Shown here piece after piece: positions 35,850-47,253 of a stretch of 64,000 bases of DNA (its first letter is position 1; each line of letters opens with the position of its first letter). The stretch comes from Callorhinus ursinus (lineage: Eukaryota > Chordata > Mammalia > Carnivora > Otariidae), in assembly GCF_003265705.1 (NCBI RefSeq), contig NW_020313005.1, forward strand, positions 12,730,402 through 12,794,401. Direction: 5' to 3'. A program made the position numbers and the translations under genes. The notes below the pieces were generated by a model. It was given only the letters and a program-made list of their open reading frames with translations, was not told the origin of the DNA and searched no databases.

Positions 35850-36878
35850 ATCATCACTTTAAATATGAATGGACAAATGCTCCAAATCAAAAGACACAGT
35901 GTGACTTAAGGGATAAAAAAATAAGACCCATTTATTATGCTGCCTAAAAGAGATTCACTTCAGACCTAAAGGCAAGTACAGACTAAAAGTTAAGGGATGA
36001 AAACAGTTACACCATGCAATTGGGAGCAAAAGAAAGATGGAGTAGCAATACTTCTATTGGACAAAATAGACTTTAAAACAAAGATTGTAGCAACAGACAA
36101 AGATGGCAATTACAAAATGATAAAGGGTTCAATCCAACAAGAGGATATAACAATTGTAAATACCTATTAACCAACAAAGGAGCACCTAAATACATCTAGC
36201 ACATATTAACAAACATAAAGGGAGAAACTGACAGTAATACAAGAGTAGAAGAGGACTTTAACACATGTACATCAATGGATAGATCATCCAGATATATATA
36301 GTGGCTTTGAAAAACACCTTAGACCAGATATATGTAACAGATATGTACAGAACATTTCACAAGTTCTTTTCTAGTGTGCAGGATAGATCTAGGATAGATC
36401 ACATACTAAGCCACAGAACAAATCTCAGTCCATTTAAGAATATTGAAGTTATATCATGCATCTTTTCTGACCACAACAGTATGAAACTGGAAATCAATTA
36501 CAAGAAAAAAAATAAAAAAAACACAAATGCATAAAGGCCAAACAATATGCTACTAAACAACCAATGTGTTAATGAAGAAATGAAAGAGGAAATTTTAAAA
36601 TACATTGAGACAAGTAAAAGTGAAAACTTGGTGGTCTTAAATCTTTGAGACATAGCAAAAGGAATTCTAAGAGGAAGGTTTATAGTGATACACACTTATC
36701 TCAAGAAACAAGAAAAATCTCAAATAAACAACCTAACCTTACACCTAAAGGGGCTAGAAAACTAACAAAGCCCAAAGCTAGTAAAAGGAAGGTAAAAATA
36801 AAGATTATAGGGGAAATAAATGAAACAGAGATGAAAAAATAATAGAAAATATCAATGAAAACAAAAGTTGTATATTTG
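35850..36878 (+). pseudogene. L1 ORF2 remnant, 5' part, in the old sense L1
   Basis: Endonuclease-domain sequence of an old L1 is readable in changing frames: ITLNMNG near 35850, then DRSRIDHILSHRTNLSPFK near 36385, in the open frame at 36301-36534. The segment ends where the younger L1 inserted (target duplication at 36863-36878). Confidence 0.78.
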
Positions 36879-37350
36879 TGTCTTTTTATTTATTTTTATT
36901 TATGTTACATTAATCACCATACATTACATCATTAGTTTTTGATGAGGTGTTCCATGATTCATTGTTTGCATATAAAACACAGTGCTCCATGCAGAACGTG
37001 CAATCTTTAATACCCATCACCAGGCTAACCCATCCCCCCACACATCACCCCATCCTCTACCCTCTAGAACCCTCAGTGTGTTTCTCAGAGTCCATCGTCT
37101 CTCATGGTTCGTCTCCGCCTCCGACTTACTCCCCTTCATTCTTCCCCTCCTGCTATCTTATTTTTTTTTCCTTAACATATATTGCATTATTTGTTTCAGA
37201 AGTACTGATCTGTGATTCAACAGTCTTGCACAATTCACAGCGCTCACCATAGCACATACCCTCCCCAATGTCTATCACTCAACCACCCCATCCCTCCCAC
37301 CCCCCACCACTCCAGAAACCCTCAGTTTGTTTCCTGAGATTAAGAACTCC

Positions 37351-40300
37351 TCATATCATTGAGGACATATGATACATGTCTTTGTCTGATTGACTTATTT
37401 TGCTCAGCATAACACCCTCCAGTTCTATCCACATCATTGCAAATGGCAAGATTTCATTCCTTTTGATGGCTGCATAATATTCCATTATATATATATATAA
37501 ATACCACTTCTTCTTTATCCATTCATCTGTCGATGGACATCTTGGCTCTTTCCACAATTTGGCTATTGTGGACATTGCTGCTATAAACATTGGGGTGCAC
37601 ATACCCCTTCAGATCCCTACATTTGTATCCTTGGGGTAAATACCCCATAAGGCAATTACTAGGTCGGAGGGTAGCTTTATTTTCAACTTTTTGAGAAACT
37701 TCCATACTGTTTTCCAGAGTGGCTGTACCAGCTTGCATTCCCACCAACAGTGTAGGAGGCTTCCCCTTTCTCCACATCCCCGCCACATCTGTCCTATCCT
37801 GACTTGTTAATACCCATTCTTACTGGTGTGAGGTGGTAACTCATTGAGGTTTTCATTTGGATTTCCCTGATGCCGAGCGATTTTGAGTACTTTATCATGT
37901 GTCTGTTGGCCATTTCGATGTCTTCTTTGGAAAAATGTCTGTTCATGTCTTCTGCCCATACTTGATTCATCATTTGTTCTTTGGGTGTTGAGTTTAAGAA
38001 GTTCTTTATAGATTTTGGATACTAGCCCTTTATCTGATAAATCATTTGCAAATATCTTCTCCCATTCTGTTTTTTGGTTGTCTTTTGGTTTTGTTGACTG
38101 TTTCTTTTGCTGTGCAAAAGCTTTTTATCTGAATGAAGTCCCAACAGTTCATTTTTCCCTTGCTTCCCTTGCATTTGGCGATGTTTCTAGGAAGAAGTTG
38201 CTGTGACTGAGGTCAAAGAGGTTGCTACCTGTGTTCTCCTTTAGGATGTTGATGGACTCCTGTCTCACATTGAGGACTTTCAAAAATTTTGATTCTATTT
38301 TTGTGTGTGGTGTAAGGAAATGGTCCAGTTTCATTCTTCTGCATGTGACTGTCCAATTTTCCCAACAGCAATTGGTGAAGACACTGTCTTTTTTCCATTG
38401 GACGTTCTTTCCTGCTTTGTTGAAGATGAGTTGACCATAGAGTTGAGGGTCCATTTCTGGGCTCTCGATTCTGTTCCATTGATCTATGTGTCTGTTTTTA
38501 TGCCAATACCATACTGTCTTGATGATGACAGCTTTGTAATAGAGCTTGAAATCTGAAATTGTGATGCCACCAGCTTTGCTTTTCTTTTTCAACATTCCTC
38601 TGGCTATTCGGGGTCTTTTCTGGTTCCATACAAATGTTGGCATTATTTGTTCAATTTCTTTGAAAAAAGTGGATGGTATTTTGATAGGGATTGCATTGAA
38701 TGTGTAGTTTCCTCTAGGTAGCATTGACATCTTCACAATGTTTGTTCTTCCAATCCATGAGCATGGAATGTTTTTCCATTTCTTTGTGTCCTCCTCAATT
38801 CCTTTCATGAGTATTTTATAGTTTTCTGAGTACAATTCCTTTGCCTCTTTGGTTAGATTTATTCCTAGGTATCTTATGGTTTTGGGTGCAATTGTAAATG
38901 GGATTGACTCCTTAATTTCTCTTTCTTCTGTCTTGTTGTTGGTGTATAGGAATGCCACAGATGTCTGTGCATTGATTTTATATCCTGCCACTTTACTGAA
39001 TTCCTGTGAGTTCTAGCAGTTTTGGGGTGGAGTCTTTTGGACTTTCCACATAAAGTATCATGTCATCTGCAAACAGAGAGAGTTTGACTTCTTCTTTGCT
39101 GATTTGGATGCCCTTAATTTCTTTTTGTTGTCTGATTTCTGTGGCTAGGACTTTTAGTGATATGTTGAATAGCAGTGGTGATAGTGGACATCTGCCATGT
39201 TGCTGACCTTAGGGGGAAAGCTCTGTTTTTCCCCATTGAGAATGATATTCGCTGTGGATTTTTCATAGATGGCTTTTATGATATTGAGGTATGCACCCTC
39301 TATACCTATACTCGGAAGAGTTTTGATCAAGAAAGGATGCTGTACTTTGTCAAATGCTTTTTCTGCATCTATTGAGAGGATCATATGGTTCCTGTTCTTT
39401 CTTTTATTAATGTACTGTATCACATTGATTGATTTGCAGATGTTGAACCAACCTCGCAACCCAGGGATAAATCCCACTTGGTCGTGGTGAATAATCCTTT
39501 TAATGGACTGTTGGATCCTATTGGTTAGTATTTTGGTGAGAATTATTGCATCCATGTTCATCAAGGATATTGGTCTGTAATTCTCCTTTTTGATGGGGTC
39601 TTTGTCTGGTTTGGGGATCAAGGTAATGGTGGCCTCATAAAACGAGTTTGGAAGTTTTCCTTCCATTTCTATTTTTTGGAACAGTTTCAGGAGAAAAGGT
39701 ATTAATTCTTTAAATGTTTGGTAGAATTGCCCTGGGAAGGCATCTGGCCCTGGGCTTTTGTTTCTTGGGAGATTTTTGATGACTGCTTCAATTTCCTTAA
39801 TGGTTATAGGTCTGCTCAGGTTTTCTATTTCTTGTTCAGTTTTTGTAGTTGATACATCTCTAGGAATGCATCGATTTCTTCCAGGTTATCTAATTTGCTG
39901 GCATAGAGCTGCTCATAATATGTTCTTAGAATTGTTTGTATTTCTTTGGTGTTCGTTGTGATCGCTCCTCTTTCATTCATGATTTTGTTGATTTGGGTCG
40001 TTTTTCCTTTCTTTTTGATAAGTCTGGCCAATCTTGTTAATTCTTTCAAAGAACTAGCTCCTAGTTTTGTTGATCTGTTCTACTGGTTTTTTTGGTTTCT
40101 ATTTCATTGATTTCTGCTCTGATCTTTATGATTTCTCTTGTCCTGCTGGGTTTAGGCTTTATTTGCTGTTTTTTCTCTAGCTCCTTTAGGGGTAGGGTTA
40201 GGTTGTGTATTTGAGACCTTTCTTGTTTCTTGAGAAAGGCTTGTATTTCTATACACTTTCCTTTTAGAACTGCCTTTGCTACATCTCAAAGATTTTGAAC

Positions 40301-41128
40301 AGTTGTGTTTTCATTTTCATTTGTTCCCATGAATTGTTTTAATTCTTCTTTAATTTCCTGGTTGACCCATTCACATTCTCTTTAGCCTCCATGTATTTGA
40401 GTTCTTTCTGACTTTCCTCTTGTGATTGAGTTCTAGTTTCAAAGCACTGTGGTCTGAAAATATGCAGGGAATGATCCCAATCTTTTGGTACCGGTTGAGA
40501 CCTGATTTGTGACCTAGGATGTGATCTATTCTGGATAATGTTCCATGGGCACTAGAGAAGAATGTGTATTCTGTTGCTTTGGGATGGAATGTTCTGAATA
40601 TATCTGTGAAGTCCATTTAGTCCAGTGTGTCATTTAGAGTCTTTATTTCCTTGTTGATCTTTTGCTTAGATGATCTGTCCATTTCAGTGAGGGGGCTGTT
40701 AAAGTCCCCCCCTATTAATTTATTGTTGTCGATGTGTTTCTTTGCTTTTGTTATTAATTGGCCTATATAATTGGCTGCTCCCATGTTAAGAACATAGATA
40801 TTTACAATTGTTAGATCCTCTTGTTGGATAGACCCTTTCAGTAGGATATAGTGTCCTTCCTCATCTCTTATTACAGTCTTTGTTTTAAAATCTAATTTGT
40901 CTGATATGAGGATTGCCATCCCAGCTTTCTTTTTGTGGCCATTAGCATTGTAAATGGTTTTCCACCCCCTCACTTTCAATCTGGGGGTGTCTTTGGGTCT
41001 AAAATGAGTCTCTTTGCAGACAGCCTATTGATGGGTCTTGTTTTTTTAATCCAATCTGTGTCTTTTGATTGGGGCATTAGTCCATTTAAATTCAGGGTAA
41101 CTATTGAAAGATATGAATTTAGTGCCAT
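37351..41128 (-). pseudogene. L1 ORF2, broken, in the younger nested L1
   Basis: The start ATG is at 41126-41128. Recognisable pieces are the endonuclease part (40617-40979, with VRDEEGHYILLKGSIQQEDL-type sequence, and SRIDHILGHKSGL at 40371-40616). RT blocks [28 protein letters not shown] and DAEKAFDKV lie at 39154-39666, with FADD near 39070. The thumb/C-terminal region at 38149-38991 has [14 protein letters not shown] and [18 protein letters not shown], and the terminal [10 protein letters not shown] segment is at 37351-37602. Frame changes and stops separate these pieces, for example near 40050 and 39000. The 280-codon open stretch at 38149-38991 is the longest intact L1 coding piece in the window. 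Confidence 0.93.
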
Positions 41129-41207
41129 TGTATTGCCTATAAGGTGACTGCTATTGTATTATCTGTGTTCTTTTCTGGTCTATGTTGCTTTTAGGCTCTG
41201 TCTTTGC

Positions 41208-42094
41208 TTAGAGTACCCCTTTCAATATTTCTTGTAGGGCTGGTTTCGTGTTTGCAAATTCCTTTAGTTTTTGTTTGTCCTGGAAGCTTTTTATCTCTCC
41301 TTCTATTTTCAATGACAGTCTAGTTAGATATAGTATTCTTGGCTGCATATTTTTCTCGTTTAGTGCTCTGAAGATATCTTGCCAGTCCTTTCTGGCCTGC
41401 CAGGTCTCTGTGGATAGGTCTGTTGCCAATCTAATGTTTCTACCATTGTAGGTTACATATCTCTTCTCCCGAGCTGCTTTCAGGATTTTCTCTTTGTCTC
41501 TGAGACTTGTAAGTTTTACTATTAGATGTGTGGGTGTTGACCTATTTTTATTGATTTTGAGAGAGGTTCTCTGTGCCTCCTGGATTTTGATGCCTGTTTC
41601 CTTCCCAAATTAGGGAAGATCTCTACTATATTTTGCTCCAATATAGCTTCCGCCCCTCTCTTTCTTCTTCTTCAGTGATCCCAATTACTCGAATGTTGTT
41701 TCATCTTATGGTATCACTTATCTCTCAAATTCTGCCCTCGTGATCCGGTAGTCGTTTATCTTTTTCTCAGCCTCTTTATTTTCCATTATTTGGTCTTCTC
41801 TATCACTAATTCTCTCTTCTGCCTCATTTATCCCAGCAGTTAGAGCCTCCATTTTTTATTGCACCTCATTAATAGCCTTTTTGATTTCAACTTGGTTAGA
41901 TTTTAGTTCTTTTTTTTCTCCAGAAAGGTTTTTTCTAATAACATCCATGCTTTTTTCAAGCCCAGCTAGTATCTTTAAAATCATCATTCTGAACTCTAGT
42001 TCTGACATCTTACTAATGTCCATATTGATCAGGCCCCTGCCAGTTGGTACTGCCTCTTGTTCTTTTTGTTGAGGTGATTTTTTCCATCTTGTTA
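41208..42094 (-). pseudogene. L1 ORF1, start codon lost, in the younger nested L1
   Basis: Relative to the copy at 21650-22545 the initiator codon is ATA (bases 42092-42094, tat on the + strand), followed by TRWKKSPQQKEQE. The C-terminal domain is open from 41429 to 41208, with DLSTETWQARKDWQDIF, MQPRILYLTRLSLKIEG and a normal end. The middle contains stops and frameshifts. Confidence 0.88.
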
Positions 42095-42644
42095 TTTTGT
42101 CCAGAGGAGAATAGATGAATGAGAGAACAAAATGCTAACAGGGTAACAATGTCCCCATGAAATACACACTAAACAAATCAGAAACGACCTGAAACTGAGG
42201 GAAAAGAAAGGGAAAGAAAGAAAAAAGAAAAAAAGAAAAAGGAAAAGATAAATACAAACAACATAACAAAACAAAACCAAAAAACAGAATATGATCAAAT
42301 ATGATCAGGCTGGTGCATAGATCAGTGCCACACACTAGATTTTGGGCATATTTTGGTCTGTTAGAAGAAAGTGTCTCCCAAAATTTTAAGAAAGAAAAAT
42401 TAATATATGTACAAAAATAAGGGTTAATACAATGAAGGGATGGAATATGACTGTAAAGATGAAAATTATAAAAGATTTTCTAAATTGATAAGAATGTGGT
42501 TGAAATAAGAAGAGGACTTAAAAAAAATGTTGAGAATGTGATCAGGCAGGAGACTAAAACAAAGCCATACACTAGAAATTTAGGGTATATTTTGATCTGT
42601 TAGAAGAAACCATATCCCAAAATTTTAAAGAAAGAACAACTTTT

Positions 42645-42665
42645 ATATATATATATATATATATA
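42645..42665. repeat. (TA)n microsatellite in L1 5' UTR
   Basis: A run of TA dinucleotides sits at the position equivalent to 23118-23142 in the other L1. Confidence 0.9.
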
Positions 42666-43947
42666 CCAAAAATAAGGTTAACTACTATGAAGGGATAGAA
42701 TATGACTCTAAAAATGAAAATATGAAAATGAAAAATAAAAAAGAGTTATTAAAAAAGGGATTGATACGATGTTGGTTGAAAAAGGGGGAAAAAAGAAAAA
42801 AAGAAAAAGGGAAAAAGAAAAAATCGAAAAAAAAAGAAAGAATGAAAAAGAAAGTTAAAAAAATTAACTTTGACAGACTAAAGAATCATGGGAAAAATGT
42901 CATGATTTCTATATGCAGTATTCACCTAGGCTGGAGTTTTGCCGATCTCATTGATTGGTAAACCTAGTCTTGGCTGTCTGTTCTTGTTGATCTTCTGGGG
43001 GAGGGGCTTATTGCCATTGTTCCCAAATGTCTCTGCCTGAGGCAGAATCGCCCCACCCTTGCCTGGTCCGGACTAAGTAATCTGCTCGGGTTTGCTCTCG
43101 GAAGATTTTGTTCCCTGCAAGCTTTCTGTACAGCTTTGGATGATGAGAGTGAAAATGGCGGCCTCCCAATCTCTTCCCCAGAGGAGCCCCGAACTCAGGG
43201 CCCCACTACTCAGTGAATCCCCAGAGAAAAGCAGTCACTGACTCCCATCTCCCCAGTCTCTGGCTGCACTCTGTGCTCACCCAGGCTGTCATCCTATCTC
43301 TGGCACCCGACCCCATGTGGAGTCTCCAAACCCAGCAGATCCAGGTGGTGCGGCCACTCCTCCGAGGGGAGGAAGGGGAGTCTCCCCATATCTGCCACTT
43401 GTTGGGTCCCTGCTGGAAGAGCAGTGGCCTGACTATGACGCGGATCATGGTTTATGGAGACTCCGAGCTGAGAGCCCACTCCTCCACTCTGTCTCTGCAG
43501 CTGGCTTCCCTGCTCTGATACCTGGGAGCTCTGCCACACTCAGGCACCCCTGGTCTTTCTGTGACCCCGAGAGTCCTGAGACCACACTGTCCCGTGAGTG
43601 TCCCACCCCACACTTAGCCACTGGAGTGACATCCCTCAGTGGAGCAGACTTCTAAAAGTTCTGATTTTGTGCTCCGTGGTTCTATCACTTGCCAGAAGCA
43701 GCTGACAGAGGCCCTCTCCCCCGCCATCTGTCCTCCCAAATATCACCTGGGATTCATTTCTCCACATGTCCTACCTTCCAGAAAGTGGTAGATTTCTGTT
43801 CAGAGAGTTGTTGCTATTCTTTTCTTCGATCTCCTATTGAGTTCATAGGTGTTTAGAATGGTTTCATCCCTATCCAGCTGAATTCCTGGGACCAGACAAA
43901 ATCCAGGTCTCCTACTCCTCTGCCATCTTCCAAAAGCTGTATATTTG

Positions 43948-46370
43948 AAAAGACAAACAAAGCTGATAAGCCATTAACAAGACTCATCAAGGAAGAAAAG
44001 AGAGATGGTCAAATAAATAAAATCAGAAATAAAGGAGGGAAAATAACAGCCAATATCACAGAAATACAAAGAATTATAAGAGGGTATTATGAAAAATTAT
44101 ATGCCAACAAATTGGAAAAACTAGAAATAATAGATAAATTCCTAGAGACATACAATCTTCCAAACTTAAATCAGGAAGAAATAGAAAATTTGAACAGACT
44201 GATTAATAGTAATGGAATTGAATCAATAATCAAAATACTCCCAAGAAACAAAATTCCAGGACCAAATGGCTCCATAGGTGAATTCTACCAAACCTTTAAA
44301 GAAGAGTTAATACCTATACTTCCCAAACTATAACAAAAGCTAGGAGAAGAAGGAAAACTTCCATATTCATTGTATTCAGTCAACATAACCCTGACACCAA
44401 AACCAGACAAAGACACTACAAAAAAGAATTTAAAAAAAAAAACTACAGGTCAATATCTCTGATATACATAGGTGGAAAACTCCCGAATTTTAGCAAAGTG
44501 AATTCAAAAATACATTTTAAAAAAATCATTCACCACGATCAAGTGGGATTTACTTCAGGGTTACAAGGGTGGTTTGATGTAAGCAAAACAATCAGTGTGA
44601 TACATCACATTAACAAAAGGAAGACTAAAAAAACCTATGATCACCTCAACAGATGCAGAAAAAACATCTGACAAAACACAACATGCATTCTTGATAAAAC
44701 GCTCAACAAAATAGGTTTAGCGGGAATATACCTCAACATAACAAAGGCTGTATATGACAAACCCAGAGCTAACATTATACTCAATGGTAAAAAAAACTGA
44801 AAGCTTTTTCTCTAAGATCAGGAGCAAGACAAAGATATCCACTCTCACCAATTTTATTCAATATAGTACTGGAAGCCTGGTCATAGCAATCAGACAACAA
44901 AAAGAAATAAAAGACATCTAAATTGATAAGGAAGAAGTAAAACTGTCACTATTTGCAGATGACATGATACTACATAGAGAAAAATCAAGAGCTGCCAAAA
45001 AAACTGTTAGATGTAATAAATGAATTCAGTAAAGTTGCAGGATACAAAATTAATGTAAGTCTGTTGCACTTCTATATACTAATAATGAAGTAACAGAAAG
45101 AGAAATTAAGGAAATAATCTCACAATTGCACCAAAAGAATAAAATATCTAGGAATAAATTTAACCAAGGTGAAAGACCTATACTCTGAAAACTATAAATG
45201 ATGAAAGAAATTGAAATCAGCAAACAAGTGGGAGGTTACACCATGTTCTTGGATTGGAAGAATTAATATCATTAAAATGCAATCTACTGATTCTATGCAA
45301 TCCCTATCAAAATATCAAGAACATTTTTTACAGAACTAGAACAAATAATCTTAAAAATTATATGAAATCACAAAAGACCTCATATAACCAAAACAATCTT
45401 GAGAAAGGAGTACAAAGCTGAAGGTATCACATTCCCAGATTTCAAGGTATACTACAGGGCTACAGTAATCAAAAGAGTATGTTACTGACACAAAATATAG
45501 ACAAAAAGATCAATCAAAGAGGATAGAAAGCCTAGAAGTTAACCCATACATAAATGGTTAATAAATCTATGACAAAGGAGGCAAAAATAGTCAATGGGGA
45601 AAAGACAGGAAACTGGACAGCTACATGTAATAGAATGGAACCACATCACTTTCTTAATCATATACAGAAATAAAGTCAAAATGGATTAAAGACCTAAATG
45701 TAAGACCTGAAACCATAAAACTGCTGAAAGAAAACATAGTGGTAATCTCTTGGACATCACCCTTAACAACATATTTATAATATGTCTCCTTAGGAAAGAG
45801 AAACAATAACAAAAATAAACTGTTAGGACTAAACCAAAATAGAAAGTTTCTCCACAGCAAAAGAAACCATCAACAAAACAAAATGAAATCTAATGAATGG
45901 GAAAAGACATTTGCAAATAATATATCTAATAAGGGGTTACTATCCAAAATATATAAAGAATTTATTCAACACACACCCACACACAAACGCTCACACACAC
46001 ACAGTTTCATTTAAAAATGGGCAGAGGACCTAAATAGACATTTTTCCAAAGAAGACATCCAGATGGCCAACAGACACATGAAAAGATTCCTAATGTCACT
46101 CATTAGGGAAATACAAATCAAAACCACAATGACATCACCTCACACAGTCAGATGGCTAGTACCAAAAAGACAAGAGATAACAAGTGTTGGTGAGGATGTA
46201 GAAAAAAGAGAACCCTTATGCACTGTTAATGAGAATGTAATTGTTGCAAGCGCTGTGGAAAATGGTATGGAGGTTTCTCAAAAAATTAAAAAGAGAAATA
46301 CCATATAATCCAATAATTCTACTTCTGGGTATTTACCCAAAGGAAAAATAAAACACTTTTGAAAATATAT
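43948..46370 (+). pseudogene. L1 ORF2 remnant, 3' part, in the old sense L1
   Basis: The sequence continues ORF2 after the nested L1. The frame at 44112-44333 shows NLPNLNQEEIENLNR and GEFYQTFKEELIPILPK. The RT region follows at 44390-45000: ccagacaaagac, caccacgatcaagtgggatt, and tttgcagatgacatgatact encoding the FADD motif. The C-terminal MANRHMKR segment is at 46063. Many stops and frameshifts make it non-functional. Confidence 0.82.
45966..46003. repeat. (CA)n-like simple repeat inside the old L1
   Basis: An interrupted run of acacacacccacacacaaac and further ca repeats interrupts ORF2 sequence. Confidence 0.75.
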
Positions 46371-46864
46371 GAAATATTAATGAAATATTCCTCAGCCATT
46401 AAAAAAGAATGAGATTTTGCCATTTGTGACAACATGGGTAGACTTAGAGGTTATTAAGTAAAATGAGAGAAAGACAAATACCATATGATTTCACTTATAT
46501 TGTGGAATTTCAAAAACAAAGCAAACTAACAAACAGTTAAGTAGACTCTTAAATACAGAGAATAAACTGGTAGTCACCAGAGGGTAAGTGGTTAGAGGGA
46601 TGGGTGAAATAGATGAAGGGGATTAAGAGGTACAAACTTCCAATTATAAAATAAATGAGTCATGGTAATGAAAAGTACAGCATAGGGAATATAGTAAAAA
46701 TTATTGTAATAACATTGTATAGTGACCAATGGTAAGCATTGACTAATGTATAGAATTATTGAATCAATCAATATATTGTACATCTGCAACTAATATAGCA
46801 TTGTATGTCAGTTCTACTTCAATAAAATAAATGAATAGTAAATAAATAAATAAATAAATAAACA

Positions 46865-46945
46865 AAATTTAGCTGAAGAGGAAAAATCGGCAAGGAGATT
46901 GGCAAGGAGAGATCAGTTTTGGAGAGGTGTGATAGATGCCAAAGA
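46865..46945 (+). repeat. Ancient interspersed repeat, unassigned (copy 2, right part)
   Basis: It contains gctgaagaggaaaaatcggc, aaggagattggcaaggag and gatagatgcc, which fit the continuation of the element cut at 33200. It leads straight into the 157-bp tandem duplication. Confidence 0.5.
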
Positions 46946-47253
46946 AACTGAAAGAGCTGATTTAAAAAACAAAAAAACAAAAAAACAAAACAAACAAACA
47001 AAAAACACTTCAATTCAGAGCTCTCAATACAGCAACAACTTTATTTGCTGTGGAATCAGCTAAGTCTTGTCAGGATACCAAGATGTTTTGATATACATGA
47101 GAAACTGAAAGAGCTGATTTAAAAAACAAAAAAACAAAACAAACAAACAAACAAAAAGCACTTCAATTCAGAGCTCTCAATACAGCAACAATTTTATTTG
47201 CTGTGGAATCAGCTAAGTCTTGTCAGGATACCAAGATGTTTTGATATACATGA
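46944..47253. repeat. Recent 157-bp tandem duplication
   Basis: Copy 1 is 46944-47100 and copy 2 is 47101-47253; both start gaaactgaaagagctgattt and end ttttgatatacatga. Apart from the length of an internal (caaa)n tract I see two substitutions or single-base changes (caacaactttat versus caacaattttat; aaaaacactt versus aaaagcactt). Each copy includes cttcaattcagagctctcaa and gtggaatcagctaagtcttg. The near identity implies a young duplication. Confidence 0.95.

Larger units (their letters stand above)
36879..43931 (-). mobile_element. Near-full-length younger L1, antisense, nested in the old sense L1
   Basis: Reading from 43931 to 36879: GC-rich 5' UTR (about 42110-43931), ORF1 (41208-42094), ORF2 (37351-41128), 3' UTR and tail. 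Direct repeats aaaagttgtatatttg (36863-36878) and aaaagctgtatatttg (43932-43947), 16 bp with one mismatch, mark the target site inside the older L1's ORF2. It is closely related throughout to the copy at 17118-25273. The extreme 5' end on the minus strand is gaagatggcagagg, which contains a YY1-type aagatggc motif as in active L1 promoters. Confidence 0.95.
33201..46864 (+). mobile_element. Old near-full-length L1, sense, split by a younger L1
   Basis: The 5' UTR begins at about 33201 (agggaaggaaggaagatgac). ORF1 sequence starts at the ATG at 34481. ORF2 starts at about 35850 and is interrupted at 36878 by the antisense L1. It resumes at 43948 and runs to about 46370, followed by the 3' UTR and an (aaat)n/A-rich tail at 46830-46864. 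Weak flanking repeats aagtttagc (33192-33200) and aaatttagc (46865-46873) are compatible with a target duplication. The sum of both parts is about 6.6 kb, a normal L1 length. It is more diverged than the antisense L1s. Confidence 0.85.

Noticed and set aside
46944..47253. CRISPR-like repeat array
   Set aside because: It has only two long copies with no regular spacers, in mammalian DNA; it is a tandem duplication.
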